A stretch of DNA of 64,000 nt, taken from positions 186,001-250,000 of the forward strand of contig MEPP01000025.1 in NCBI GenBank assembly GCA_001769855.1, in the 5' to 3' direction. The notes under the pieces are model-generated. The model ran no database searches. It saw nothing but the letters and a program-made list of their open reading frames with translations, and was not told where the DNA came from. This document shows, one piece after another, positions 20,316 through 29,227 of the stretch (positions are counted from its first letter, which is position 1; every line of letters begins with the position of its first letter). Made by a program: the position numbers and the translations under genes. The DNA comes from Bdellovibrionales bacterium GWA2_49_15 (GTDB taxonomy: Bacteria; Bdellovibrionota; Bacteriovoracia; Bacteriovoracales; Bacteriovoracaceae).

Positions 20316-21395
20316 ATGTTTAATAAATTAGATCAGCAATTTTTACAAAAGTGTTTCTCCTTAGCGATCCAAGCGAGGGGTTTTACTTCTCCAAATCCTC
20401 TGGTGGGAGCTGTTTTGGTGAAGGATGATAAAATTATTGGTGAAGGATTGCATTATGGAGCTGGGTTACCTCATGCAGAAGTCAACGCGATTAACGCTGC
20501 ACTGGGGACAGAGATCGAGGGCTCAACATTATATTGTAATTTAGAGCCTTGTTGTCACACCAACAAACGAACGCCACCCTGTACAGATTTAATCATTGCC
20601 GCTGGCATTAAGCGTGTGGTTATTTCAAATATAGATCCAAACCCTTTCGTGCAAAACAAAGGCGTTAAAAAATTGATTGAAAATGGCATAGATGTAAGTA
20701 TTGGAGAGTTAGAACACCAGGGAGCATCTTTGAATCGTATTTTTTTTAAAAATATGCACCAAAAATTGCCCTATGTTACTTTGAAAATGGCCTGTTCTCT
20801 TGATGGAAGAATCTGCTTAGAAAATGGAACTTCAAAATGGATAACGTCCCCGCTCAGCCGTCAGCATGTTCATCAAATTCGGCTTGAGCATGATGCAATT
20901 TTGGTTGGGATAAATACATTTCTGACAGATGCACCTAGCCTTAATACTCGTGACGATGATAATAAAGTTATAAAAGAGAACAAAAAAATAATTTTTGGTG
21001 ATATGACGAAATTATTGCCAGAGCATCATCACAAGATCTGCACAAACGATTGGATTTTAATCCACACCGGTTGCAGTTCTTTCAGTTGTCCTAGAGAGAT
21101 TAAAATATACCACTTTGATCATTTTGAAAGATCGTTGTTAAAATTGCTAAAGGCATTATATGTGGATGGAATAAAGTCTGTTCTTGTAGAGGGCGGACAA
21201 AAGGTTTTTTCAAGCTTTATTGATGCCAGACTTTTTGATGATGTTTTCCTTTTTTATGCACCGATTTTTTTAGGCAATGGCAAAAGTAATTACATGAACA
21301 AAAATATTTCCACGATCGATGCATGTCGCGGAATGAAGATTGTTGAAATAAAATCGATAGAAAATAATTTTGTTGTTCACCTAAATCAGGAGTGA
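20316..21395 (+). CDS. ribD: Riboflavin deaminase/reductase RibD
   Basis: A 359-residue bifunctional enzyme that deaminates and then reduces the pyrimidine intermediate of riboflavin synthesis. The N-terminal deaminase has the zinc ligands HAEVNA and PCCHTNKRTPPC (about residues 50-90). The C-terminal reductase starts near 150 (VTLKMACSLDG, KWITS, VEGGQKVFSSF). The start fits the family N-terminus but has no ribosome site, because the terminator stem lies directly before it. It heads ribD-ribE-ribBA-ribH. No FMN riboswitch-like leader is visible. Confidence 0.94.
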   Translation: MFNKLDQQFLQKCFSLAIQARGFTSPNPLVGAVLVKDDKIIGEGLHYGAGLPHAEVNAINAALGTEIEGSTLYCNLEPCCHTNKRTPPCTDLIIAAGIKRVVISNIDPNPFVQNKGVKKLIENGIDVSIGELEHQGASLNRIFFKNMHQKLPYVTLKMACSLDGRICLENGTSKWITSPLSRQHVHQIRLEHDAILVGINTFLTDAPSLNTRDDDNKVIKENKKIIFGDMTKLLPEHHHKICTNDWILIHTGCSSFSCPREIKIYHFDHFERSLLKLLKALYVDGIKSVLVEGGQKVFSSFIDARLFDDVFLFYAPIFLGNGKSNYMNKNISTIDACRGMKIVEIKSIENNFVVHLNQE

Positions 21396-21402
21396 GGTTC
21401 GT

Positions 21403-22053
21403 ATGTTTACAGGGTTAATTAAAGATCTCGGGAAAATATTAAATTTGACCAGAAACAGTGAAGGGTTACTCCTTGAGGTTGAATCCTCGCTCGTCGGCGA
21501 AGTTGAAATAGATGACTCTGTGTCTATAAATGGTGTCTGCCAAACGGTGATAAGAAAATCAGCCAAATCTTTTTTTGTTCAGGCTGTTCAAACAACCCTT
21601 GAAAAAACTTCCTTTGGCTTTTTGCGTGTGAGCGAAAGGGTAAATTTAGAACTGGCACTGAGGGCCAATGGGCGCTTAGGTGGGCATTTTGTACAAGGGC
21701 ATGTTAACGGTCTGGCGCAAGTTACGGCCATTGAACAAATAGGAGATTCCCGTAAAATTTGGCTCAAAATTCCTGCGGAATTTATACGCTACATGTTGAA
21801 AGAAGGGTCTGTCGCGCTCGACGGAATCTCTCTCACGATTGCCGATGTGGAGGCAAGCAGCGGCAAGATAGCAGTGTCAATAATACCCCATACGATGGAG
21901 AACACAGTGATTAAGTATTGGAAAGTAGGTACGAAGGTCAATTTGGAAAACGATATTTTGGCAAAATTTGTAGAAAATTTGCTTTTATATACTCCGCATC
22001 GTACAAATGACCCGATTTCTGAGAATAATGTTAAAAAATTTCTAACTGATTAA
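21403..22053 (+). CDS. ribE: Riboflavin synthase alpha chain
   Basis: A 216-residue enzyme that dismutates two lumazines into riboflavin. It begins MFTGLI and shows the two internal lumazine-binding repeats: SINGVCQTV in the first; GHFVQGHVNG and SVALDGISLTI in the second. It lies 7 bases after ribD, with GAGG just upstream, and one base before ribBA. Confidence 0.95.
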   Translation: MFTGLIKDLGKILNLTRNSEGLLLEVESSLVGEVEIDDSVSINGVCQTVIRKSAKSFFVQAVQTTLEKTSFGFLRVSERVNLELALRANGRLGGHFVQGHVNGLAQVTAIEQIGDSRKIWLKIPAEFIRYMLKEGSVALDGISLTIADVEASSGKIAVSIIPHTMENTVIKYWKVGTKVNLENDILAKFVENLLLYTPHRTNDPISENNVKKFLTD

Positions 22054-22054
22054 T

Positions 22055-23251
22055 ATGGTTATGTTTTCAACAATAAGTTCTATTCTTGAAGAGTTTAAAA
22101 GTGGTCGTCCCGTCATCGTTGTAGATGACGAAGATCGTGAAAATGAAGGTGATTTTGTTTGTGCAGCTGAGAAAATCACCCCAGAGCTTGTCAATTTTTT
22201 TTGCAGCCATGGACGTGGTCTTATTTGCACACCACTTTCTGAAAAGAAAGCTTCAGAACTTGATCTACCTTTGATGGTTGCACAGAATACATCTGTTCAT
22301 ACGACGGCTTTCACTGTTTCTATTGATAGTAAGCTCTGCCATACCGGAATTTCTGCTCATGATCGCTATCTAACGATCAATGCACTCATCAATGATGAAA
22401 CAATCCCTTCTGATTTCACCAGGCCGGGTCATATATTTCCGCTAATTGCTCGTCAAGGTGGCGTAATAGAGAGACCAGGACATACCGAAGCCGCGATTGA
22501 TTTTTGTAAACTTGCGGGATTGAAAGAGGTCGGAGTTATCTGCGAGATCATGAATGAAGATGGTTCCATGGCCCGTCTTCCAGAGTTAATTAAGATAGCA
22601 GAAAAATTTGATTTAAAGATTGTCTCTATAAAATCGCTAGTCGCATTTTTAAAAAACAGATCAGCAGTTGAGCTGTTGTCATCATCTAGTTTGCCAACAA
22701 GCAGTGGAGATTTTCAGGTTTCAGTTTTTTCGACACAGTCAAAAAATGAAGTTGTTGTGATGCATACTAAGAATGATCACAGTCCTGAAATTCCCATGAT
22801 CAGAGTTCATTCGGAGTGCTTAACTGGAGATGTATTTGGATCGCTAAGGTGCGATTGCGGTGATCAGCTTAAGAAATCCTTGGAGAAAATCAGTCAATAT
22901 GGCCATGGGATGGTTATATATTTGCGCCAGGAGGGTCGTGGAATTGGATTAGCTAATAAAGTTAAGGCCTATAAACTTCAAGAAGAAGGCTTTGACACAA
23001 TTGATGCGAATGTTCATCTTGGTTTTTTGCCTGATGAGAGAGATTACAATGATGCTGCGATGATTATTAAAAAATACAATTATCAAAAAGTGAAATTAAT
23101 TACCAATAATCCTAAGAAGATTGAGGAGTTGAGCGCTTTCGGAATTGATGTTGTGGAGAGAGTTGAACTTCACATTCATCCCAATGAGCACAATTTTGAA
23201 TATCTAAAAACAAAGAAAGAAAGATTTGGTCATTTCCTTTTCCTGCAATAA
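22055..23251 (+). CDS. ribBA: Bifunctional DHBP synthase / GTP cyclohydrolase II
   Basis: A 398-residue fusion providing both riboflavin precursors. The N-terminal RibB half has the metal site DDEDRENEGDF, HTGISAHDR and HTEAAIDFCKLAG. The RibA half starts near residue 215, with zinc cysteines in SECLTGDVFGSLRCDCGDQL and the catalytic region YLRQEGRGIGL. It is separated from ribE by a single base and from ribH by 14 bases. Confidence 0.96.
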   Translation: MVMFSTISSILEEFKSGRPVIVVDDEDRENEGDFVCAAEKITPELVNFFCSHGRGLICTPLSEKKASELDLPLMVAQNTSVHTTAFTVSIDSKLCHTGISAHDRYLTINALINDETIPSDFTRPGHIFPLIARQGGVIERPGHTEAAIDFCKLAGLKEVGVICEIMNEDGSMARLPELIKIAEKFDLKIVSIKSLVAFLKNRSAVELLSSSSLPTSSGDFQVSVFSTQSKNEVVVMHTKNDHSPEIPMIRVHSECLTGDVFGSLRCDCGDQLKKSLEKISQYGHGMVIYLRQEGRGIGLANKVKAYKLQEEGFDTIDANVHLGFLPDERDYNDAAMIIKKYNYQKVKLITNNPKKIEELSAFGIDVVERVELHIHPNEHNFEYLKTKKERFGHFLFLQ

Positions 23252-23265
23252 ACAAGGGGTAGGCT

Positions 23266-23742
23266 GTGAATGTTCTAGAAGGAAAATTTAACGGTCAGAA
23301 TTTTAAAATCGCAATTGTTGCCAGTCGCTTCAATGAGCTAATCACAAACAAACTAATTGAGGGCGCGAAAGATTGTTTACAAAGGCATGATATGGATACT
23401 CGCGAGATGACTTTGGCTTGGGTGCCAGGGGCTTTTGAAATTCCATTCGTGGCCCAGGAACTTGCCGTGAGCAAAAAATTTGACGCCATTATTTGCCTTG
23501 GCGCCGTAATACGAGGTTCTACTCCGCATTTTGACTATGTCGCTAGTGAAGCAACGAAAGGGATCGCGTCAATTTCCTTAAATACGAGAGTACCTATAAT
23601 TTTTGGATTACTCACCACGGACTCAATTGAACAGGCCATCGAAAGGGCCGGCACAAAAATGGGAAATAAAGGCTGGGAAGCTGCACTCTCGGCACTAGAG
23701 ATGGTTAATTTAAATCGTTTGCTGAGGAAAGAAATTCTTTAA
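23266..23742 (+). CDS. ribH: 6,7-dimethyl-8-ribityllumazine synthase
   Basis: A 158-residue lumazine synthase that joins the RibD and RibB products. Motifs: [53 protein letters not shown]. The start is GTG at 23266, chosen from the family start (NVLEGKF) and AAGGGG upstream. Its 3' end overlaps the convergent uvrA end by 33 bases. Confidence 0.95.
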   Translation: MNVLEGKFNGQNFKIAIVASRFNELITNKLIEGAKDCLQRHDMDTREMTLAWVPGAFEIPFVAQELAVSKKFDAIICLGAVIRGSTPHFDYVASEATKGIASISLNTRVPIIFGLLTTDSIEQAIERAGTKMGNKGWEAALSALEMVNLNRLLRKEIL

Positions 23743-26520
23743 AAACTGTCCCGTGAATGACTTTGTATTTAGCGCCACCTCTTCAGGAGTGCCAAAAGCA
23801 ACGAGCTGACCGCCCTGATCGCCCCCTTCTGGACCAAGATCTATAATATAATCAGCATTTCTAATTACATGCAAATTATGTTCAATGACGAATACGGTAT
23901 GTCCCAAGGCAACCAAATCCAAAAGTGCAGACAATAAAATTTTTACATCACTGGTATGCAATCCGGTAGTTGGCTCATCCAAAATGTACAGACAGTGACC
24001 ATTTACACGTCGAGACAACTCTCTTGCTAGTTTCAAGCGCTGGGCCTCACCACCCGAAAGCGTGGTTGCAGGTTGGCCAAGCTTAAGATATCCAAGCCCG
24101 ATATCGAGAAGAACTTTTAATGTGCGACTAATTTTTGGATGGTTTTTAAAAAAATCATAACTCTCTTCAACTGTCGATTGCAGTATATCAGCGATATTTT
24201 TCCCGCGAAAAAGTACTAAAAGTGTTTCCACGTTATATCGAGAACCTCCGCATTCTGAGCAAGTGACGTATACGTCAGGCAAAAAATGCATCTCAATTTT
24301 CTTGATTCCATCGCCCTCACAATCTTCGCAACGTCCGCCCTTAACATTGAAGCTAAAACGACCTGGTTGATAACCCTTAACTTTGGATTCAGGCGTTTGC
24401 GCGAAAACCTCTCGAATCTGATCAAAAATCCCCGTGTAGGTTGCAAGGTTAGAATGTGGGGTTCTGCCAATTGGGCCTTGATCCAGTAAGACATAACTAT
24501 TTAAGTGATTCAGGCCAATGATAGAATTGTAGTGGGCGCGAGTAGCAACTTTGCTAAAAAATTGAGAAAGCGCTGGAACTAGGATGTCTTCAAGTAGGGT
24601 GCTTTTACCACTACCGCTGACGCCTGTAAGGCAGATCAGGCCTTGAAGAGGAATTGCAACATTAAGATTTTTAATGTTGTGACATGTGGCACCTTTTATA
24701 TCGATAAAGTTGGAGGGAGAAAACTGGTAATTTTTCTTCAAAGAAAAGAGATTTGGATCGTTCAAGTACCGTCCTGTTATAGAGCTTAAGTTTTTTTTGA
24801 TTTCCTCAACGGATCCAGAGGCAATTATCTCACCGCCGTGGATTCCAGAGCCTGGCCCAAGGTCAATTATGAAATCCGCGTGAGCGATAGTTTCCTCATC
24901 GTGTTCAACAACAATGATAGTATTGTCCAGAGATCTAAGGTGTTTTAGTGTGGCAATTAGGCGGTGGGTGTCACGTGCATGTAAGCCAATCGATGGCTCA
25001 TCCAAAACGTAAATGATGCCTGTAAGGGCTGAGCCTATCTGAGTTGCCAAACGGATGCGTTGTGATTCACCGCCAGAAATTGTCTGGGCGCTTCGATTAA
25101 GAGTTAGATAACCAAGTCCAACTTCATTTAAAAATGATAATCTGCTACGAATTTCTTTAAGTAAATTAATGCTGATTTGCTCCTTCTCTTTCGACATCTT
25201 GAGCGAGGTAAAAAAAGAAAGACTTTCAGTAATAGGAAGGTTGCCCACCTCCATGATGTCCAATTCGCCAAGCTTGACCTGCAAAGATAGATTTCCCAAC
25301 CGCTTTCCTTGGCAGGAATTGCAAATGTCTTCCTCCATAAACTCTTCAAGACTTTTGCGGACTTTGTCGGATTCTGTTTCAAGATATTTCTTTTCCAGCC
25401 AAGGAATGACTCCTTGAAACTGCTTTTTGAATTCAAATTTTGAATTTTCACTCGTAAAACTGAACTTATAAATTTTTTTGGTCCCAAAAAGAATGCCTTT
25501 TCGGAAATCACGAGGAAGGTCTTTATATGGAAGATTAAGGTTTATTTTTTCAGCAGAAGCCACATCAAGAATCATTTTGTATATAAAGTTATTTTTTTTG
25601 CTAATGAGAGGTATGGCCCCCTGAAGCAAGGGCAAAGATTTATCAAAAATAATAGCATGATCAGTAAATCCCTGGCTGATGCCAAGACCATTACATTTTT
25701 GGCAGGCCCCAAGTGGTGAGTTAAAAGAGAAATGCCTGGGTTCAAAATCCGGAAAAGTGATGTCGGCATCTTTAGAGTATAAGATCTCAGAATAATTTAT
25801 TTTCTTATCATTGATATAAACATGACAATGACCATGTCCATATTTGAATGCCTGTTCAACAGATGAAACAAGTCTTTCTCGCATGTTATCTTTAATGATG
25901 AGGCGATCCAAAATAACTGAAATTTCACACGGAAACGAAAATGTCTTGTCCGATAAATCTTCAAGGAGTACTTCAACGTCATTGTATTTAAATCGACGAA
26001 AACCACTCTGTTCGAGAAATAATTTAAGATGACTTATCGAATTCTTGTTTTCGAGTTTATGCGAAAAACAAATATAAATCTTAGTTGACTCTGGATTCTT
26101 AAGAATTTCATTGGTTACTTGTGAGGGTGAATATTTTGAAATAATACGTTGAGAAACAGGGCAATAAACGTCACCAATTCTTGAATATAAAACGCGCAAA
26201 TAATCAAAAATTTCAGTAATTGTTCCAACTGTTGAGCGGGGATTTTTATTGTTTCCCTTTTGATCAATGGCAATAGCAGGGGAAAGTCCCTCTATGCGAT
26301 CGACATTGGCCGGACTAATAGCTCCGAGAAATTGACGGGCATAGCTCGATAGTGATTCGATATAGCGTCGCTGGCCTTCGGCATAAAGAGTATCAAAGGC
26401 CAAAGATGATTTTCCGGACCCGCTCGGACCGGTGATAACCACCAATTTATTTTTGGGAATTTTTATACTGACATTTTTTAAATTATGCTCGCGCGCTCGT
26501 TCTATTGAAATGTAGTCCAT
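23710..26520 (-). CDS. uvrA: Excinuclease ABC subunit A
   Basis: A 936-residue damage-recognition ATPase of nucleotide excision repair. It has two ABC modules: the first Walker [10 protein letters not shown] at about 31-39 and the second GVSGSGKST in the C-terminal half. Each has an LSGGE signature. Zinc-finger cysteine pairs are CQKCNGLG with CNSCQGKR, and CEDCEGDG with CSECGG. The gene overlaps pdxA by 38 bases at its start and ends inside ribH. Neighbour mfd on the same strand also feeds damage to UvrA. Confidence 0.97.
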   Translation of the reverse strand: MDYISIERAREHNLKNVSIKIPKNKLVVITGPSGSGKSSLAFDTLYAEGQRRYIESLSSYARQFLGAISPANVDRIEGLSPAIAIDQKGNNKNPRSTVGTITEIFDYLRVLYSRIGDVYCPVSQRIISKYSPSQVTNEILKNPESTKIYICFSHKLENKNSISHLKLFLEQSGFRRFKYNDVEVLLEDLSDKTFSFPCEISVILDRLIIKDNMRERLVSSVEQAFKYGHGHCHVYINDKKINYSEILYSKDADITFPDFEPRHFSFNSPLGACQKCNGLGISQGFTDHAIIFDKSLPLLQGAIPLISKKNNFIYKMILDVASAEKINLNLPYKDLPRDFRKGILFGTKKIYKFSFTSENSKFEFKKQFQGVIPWLEKKYLETESDKVRKSLEEFMEEDICNSCQGKRLGNLSLQVKLGELDIMEVGNLPITESLSFFTSLKMSKEKEQISINLLKEIRSRLSFLNEVGLGYLTLNRSAQTISGGESQRIRLATQIGSALTGIIYVLDEPSIGLHARDTHRLIATLKHLRSLDNTIIVVEHDEETIAHADFIIDLGPGSGIHGGEIIASGSVEEIKKNLSSITGRYLNDPNLFSLKKNYQFSPSNFIDIKGATCHNIKNLNVAIPLQGLICLTGVSGSGKSTLLEDILVPALSQFFSKVATRAHYNSIIGLNHLNSYVLLDQGPIGRTPHSNLATYTGIFDQIREVFAQTPESKVKGYQPGRFSFNVKGGRCEDCEGDGIKKIEMHFLPDVYVTCSECGGSRYNVETLLVLFRGKNIADILQSTVEESYDFFKNHPKISRTLKVLLDIGLGYLKLGQPATTLSGGEAQRLKLARELSRRVNGHCLYILDEPTTGLHTSDVKILLSALLDLVALGHTVFVIEHNLHVIRNADYIIDLGPEGGDQGGQLVAFGTPEEVALNTKSFTGQFLKNFFPQQTI

Positions 26521-27436
26521 AATTGCTCGTGAAAATAGTTTCTAGCCCATAAAGAATACTTGTAGGGTCTGCCAAGTTTTTACCATAAATATCTTCAGCA
26601 GTCCCATGAACAACGCTTAGTCTTAAAAAAGGCAAACCAAAAGTAATTTGCGCCGAGTGAAACATTCTAAGACTTTTAAAAATCGGAAGACCCTGGTCAT
26701 GATAAGGAGAAATTAAAAGAGTCTTCTTTTTACTTTTAAAACCAGAAAGAAAGAGAGAGTCAGCGGCAAGTGGACCGACAAAAGAAATTTGTGGAAATTT
26801 TTGAACTAAGGGTTTTAAAAATGCACTGAAAGAAAGTTCCTCTATTCCGATTCGCCCATTCTCACCTGCATGAGGGTTGAGCCCCAAAATAATCACATCT
26901 TCATAAGAATTGAAATATTTTAAACAACCGCGGAGACACACTTCCACCTTACCAAAAAGATCAGCTTTAATGGCATTAGGAACTTCTCTTAACGGGATGT
27001 GATCGGTCAGTAATAGTAGATCAAAATCTTGGCCCTTGAATGTCATAGAGACGTCATTGATGTGAAAATAAGACCTGAAGAAATCGGTATAGCCACGGTG
27101 ATGTGTATTGCGAAAATGAAATTGATCCTTGGAGCTTGGTAATGTAAACAAAAAATCACATTCTTGGATTAAAGACAATGCGGTGAGAAGTGAATTCAGT
27201 GTCTCTGAGTGCTCGAAGAATTTAGGTGGTAACAATGTAATGCGACCATTGTGTATTTCAAGTGCGTCACCAGCAATATTATAAGGAATGTGCAACAACT
27301 GAAGTTCGTGAATTATATCTTCGATTTTAATGACCAGTATTAGATCCTCAAGGCAGGATTTTGGGAGCACAAGAATTGCTTTAAATAAGGCCTCTATTCC
27401 TATAGAGCCACGCTTTCCTTGAGTAATATAGATCAT
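26483..27436 (-). CDS. pdxA: 4-hydroxythreonine-4-phosphate dehydrogenase, PdxA family (divergent)
   Basis: An enzyme of the DXP-dependent vitamin B6 route or a close relative, 317 residues from ATG 27436. Kept: GLNPHAGENG, the metal histidines in SPYHDQGL, and FGLPFLRLSVVHGTAEDIYGK. The N-terminal loop that is GDPAGIGPE in the family reads GKRGSIGIE, so substrate contacts may differ. The start 2 bases after the upstream foldase stop is preferred over an in-gene codon at 27484. Linkage to a SurA-like gene copies the surA-pdxA order of Enterobacteria. It could act on a related 4-phosphate substrate. Confidence 0.85.
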   Translation of the reverse strand: MIYITQGKRGSIGIEALFKAILVLPKSCLEDLILVIKIEDIIHELQLLHIPYNIAGDALEIHNGRITLLPPKFFEHSETLNSLLTALSLIQECDFLFTLPSSKDQFHFRNTHHRGYTDFFRSYFHINDVSMTFKGQDFDLLLLTDHIPLREVPNAIKADLFGKVEVCLRGCLKYFNSYEDVIILGLNPHAGENGRIGIEELSFSAFLKPLVQKFPQISFVGPLAADSLFLSGFKSKKKTLLISPYHDQGLPIFKSLRMFHSAQITFGLPFLRLSVVHGTAEDIYGKNLADPTSILYGLETIFTSNYGLHFNRTSARA

Positions 27437-27438
27437 TT

Positions 27439-28347
27439 CTAGAAGTACTTGATAAAGTGTTTTAGGGACTCCCGCTGGAACCACATGTCTGTCATCTGTT
27501 TTTCACTTTCAGCATAAATCTTTTGTCTCAAAATTTCTTTTTGCTTTAAAAACTTCTCAGAATCAACAAGCTCCTTATGTTTCACAAAAAAGACATGGAT
27601 TTTATTGCCCATAACAATGGGTGCTGAAAAATCACCAACTTTTAGCTTTTCCAACTGCCCCTTGATTTCCTTAGCTAGGCCATCTTCGTTGATATTGTTA
27701 ATATTAGACGCCTCAAATTTGCCAAAATTCCCCTTGAGGGAGTCACCTTTTTGAAGGCCCTTCAAAGCTCCGGGGAGTTGAGATATTTCATTTGCTTTTA
27801 AAATACCTTTATTAATGTAAAAATCCACCAAATCAAAACGATGACCGAGTGTGCTATTTGAAGCGTTCATTTTATAAAATTCGTTTTTTATCTCCTGCTC
27901 GGTAACGGAGATCATCGGGGCAATAACACGTGACAGAAAAATATTGTACTCTATGGATTCCCGAGTGACTTCGAAATATTCTTCAAATTCAAGACCGTTC
28001 GTTTTTAAAAAATTGAGCAACGCCTCCCGGTTGAGGCCAAGACGCTCCTCCGTTGCCTTTATCTGGGATTCAACCTGATCATCGGCAATAACATATCCCA
28101 AGGTATTCAGCTTTTCGCGAATCAATTTTTTGTAAATGAGTATGTCCATAATTTCCTTCTCAGTTAGAGAAGTTTTATGAAAAATTTGAGGCGAAATTTC
28201 GTTTCTTGCCCTTAACGTTTCCTTGATACGAGAAACATCCAAGAGCGAGATTGTCTGATCATCTACAACGGCCATGATTTTGTCTAAAATCTTGGCTTGG
28301 GCAAAGTATGATAGAATAAGCAATAATGATGCAAATAAGATTTTCAT
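27439..28347 (-). CDS. SurA N-terminal-domain periplasmic chaperone
   Basis: A 302-residue exported protein. The signal peptide is at 1-18 (LLLILSYFAQA), followed by the SurA N-terminal core (KILDKIMAVVDDQTISLLDV) with long helices. A weak PPIase-like remnant lies at about 165-260 but lacks the clear GG.L/FxxG pattern, so chaperone rather than isomerase activity is likely. It should guide outer-membrane proteins to BAM. It sits between the PpiC-type gene (30 bases upstream) and pdxA. Confidence 0.82.
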   Translation of the reverse strand: MKILFASLLLILSYFAQAKILDKIMAVVDDQTISLLDVSRIKETLRARNEISPQIFHKTSLTEKEIMDILIYKKLIREKLNTLGYVIADDQVESQIKATEERLGLNREALLNFLKTNGLEFEEYFEVTRESIEYNIFLSRVIAPMISVTEQEIKNEFYKMNASNSTLGHRFDLVDFYINKGILKANEISQLPGALKGLQKGDSLKGNFGKFEASNINNINEDGLAKEIKGQLEKLKVGDFSAPIVMGNKIHVFFVKHKELVDSEKFLKQKEILRQKIYAESEKQMTDMWFQRESLKHFIKYF

Positions 28348-28377
28348 TAGCTTAAGCTAGAATATTTTATACGATTA

Positions 28378-29193
28378 TTAAAGGTACTTTTTGTCGATTT
28401 TGATATTTGCGCCCTTGCGAAGAGTTGCAAAATAATCGTTTAGAATCTCATCGCGCTTAACGTCGTACACAATTTTCTTATATAAAGGGATATTGATTTC
28501 CTTAAAATCGCGTACAGAGAGAACCTTTATGATGTGGTAACCGAACTGACTACGCACTGGTGTAGTTATATAATCCTGAGGTTTACCATTTATCGCAATA
28601 AAATATTCTGGAGCAAGGCGAACGGCAGGTTGGAATCCGATATCTCCCCCATTTGGCGCAGCGGAAGTTTGACTGAACTTATTTGCAAGTTCAGAGAATT
28701 TATGTGGCTCAGTCTTGAGTTGCTCGTAAACCTTTCCAGCAACCTCAAGTGCGCCTTTGATCTCGTTATCTGAGGGGTTGGCCGTCATTCGAAAAAGAAT
28801 GTGAGCAGTTCTATATTCAGGGTGTTTGACGTAATAATCTTTTACGTCTTCATCGGTGACAACAATTTTTTTCAAAAGTGGTTCGAGATCCTTGCTAACT
28901 TGAGCATGATATAAAACATCTTCCATTTTTTGCTTAACGAGAGCATCATCTTGAAGTTTTGATTTTTTTGCTCTGTCAATTCCCAGTTCTCGATTAATAA
29001 GATCATTGATAACTTTTTCTTTAGTCACAATTTTGTCTGCAATAAAGAGAAGGTTTTGCTGATAAGTTGTTTCAAAATCCTTAAGCAAGATAGGATGACC
29101 GTTGACTTCGGCGATCACCAGCTTGTCTTTATCATTTGCGATAACATTTCCGGAAATCAAAAGACATAAAACAATAAGCGTCAGTCGAATCAT
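28378..29193 (-). CDS. PpiC-type peptidyl-prolyl isomerase, exported
   Basis: A 271-residue parvulin-fold foldase. The signal peptide is at 1-19 (LTLIVLCLLISGNVIA), then a SurA-like N-terminal helical part, then the parvulin domain at about 125-235 with RTAHILFRM, FSELANKFSQTS, GGDIGF and TPVRSQFGYHIIKVL. No lipobox is present, so the protein is probably soluble in the periplasm. It is 34 bases downstream of mfd and 30 bases upstream of the SurA-like gene. Confidence 0.88.
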   Translation of the reverse strand: MIRLTLIVLCLLISGNVIANDKDKLVIAEVNGHPILLKDFETTYQQNLLFIADKIVTKEKVINDLINRELGIDRAKKSKLQDDALVKQKMEDVLYHAQVSKDLEPLLKKIVVTDEDVKDYYVKHPEYRTAHILFRMTANPSDNEIKGALEVAGKVYEQLKTEPHKFSELANKFSQTSAAPNGGDIGFQPAVRLAPEYFIAINGKPQDYITTPVRSQFGYHIIKVLSVRDFKEINIPLYKKIVYDVKRDEILNDYFATLRKGANIKIDKKYL

Positions 29194-29227
29194 AAGGTTT
29201 CCAAGTTATTAATACTTAATGATAAAA

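Noticed and set aside
27390..27415. A fourth copy of the mnmE repeat in pdxA (TTCCTATAGAGCCACG, codes GSIGIE)
   Set aside because: The peptide falls on the conserved PdxA GDPAGIGPE loop, so the resemblance is explained by family ancestry and several bases differ.
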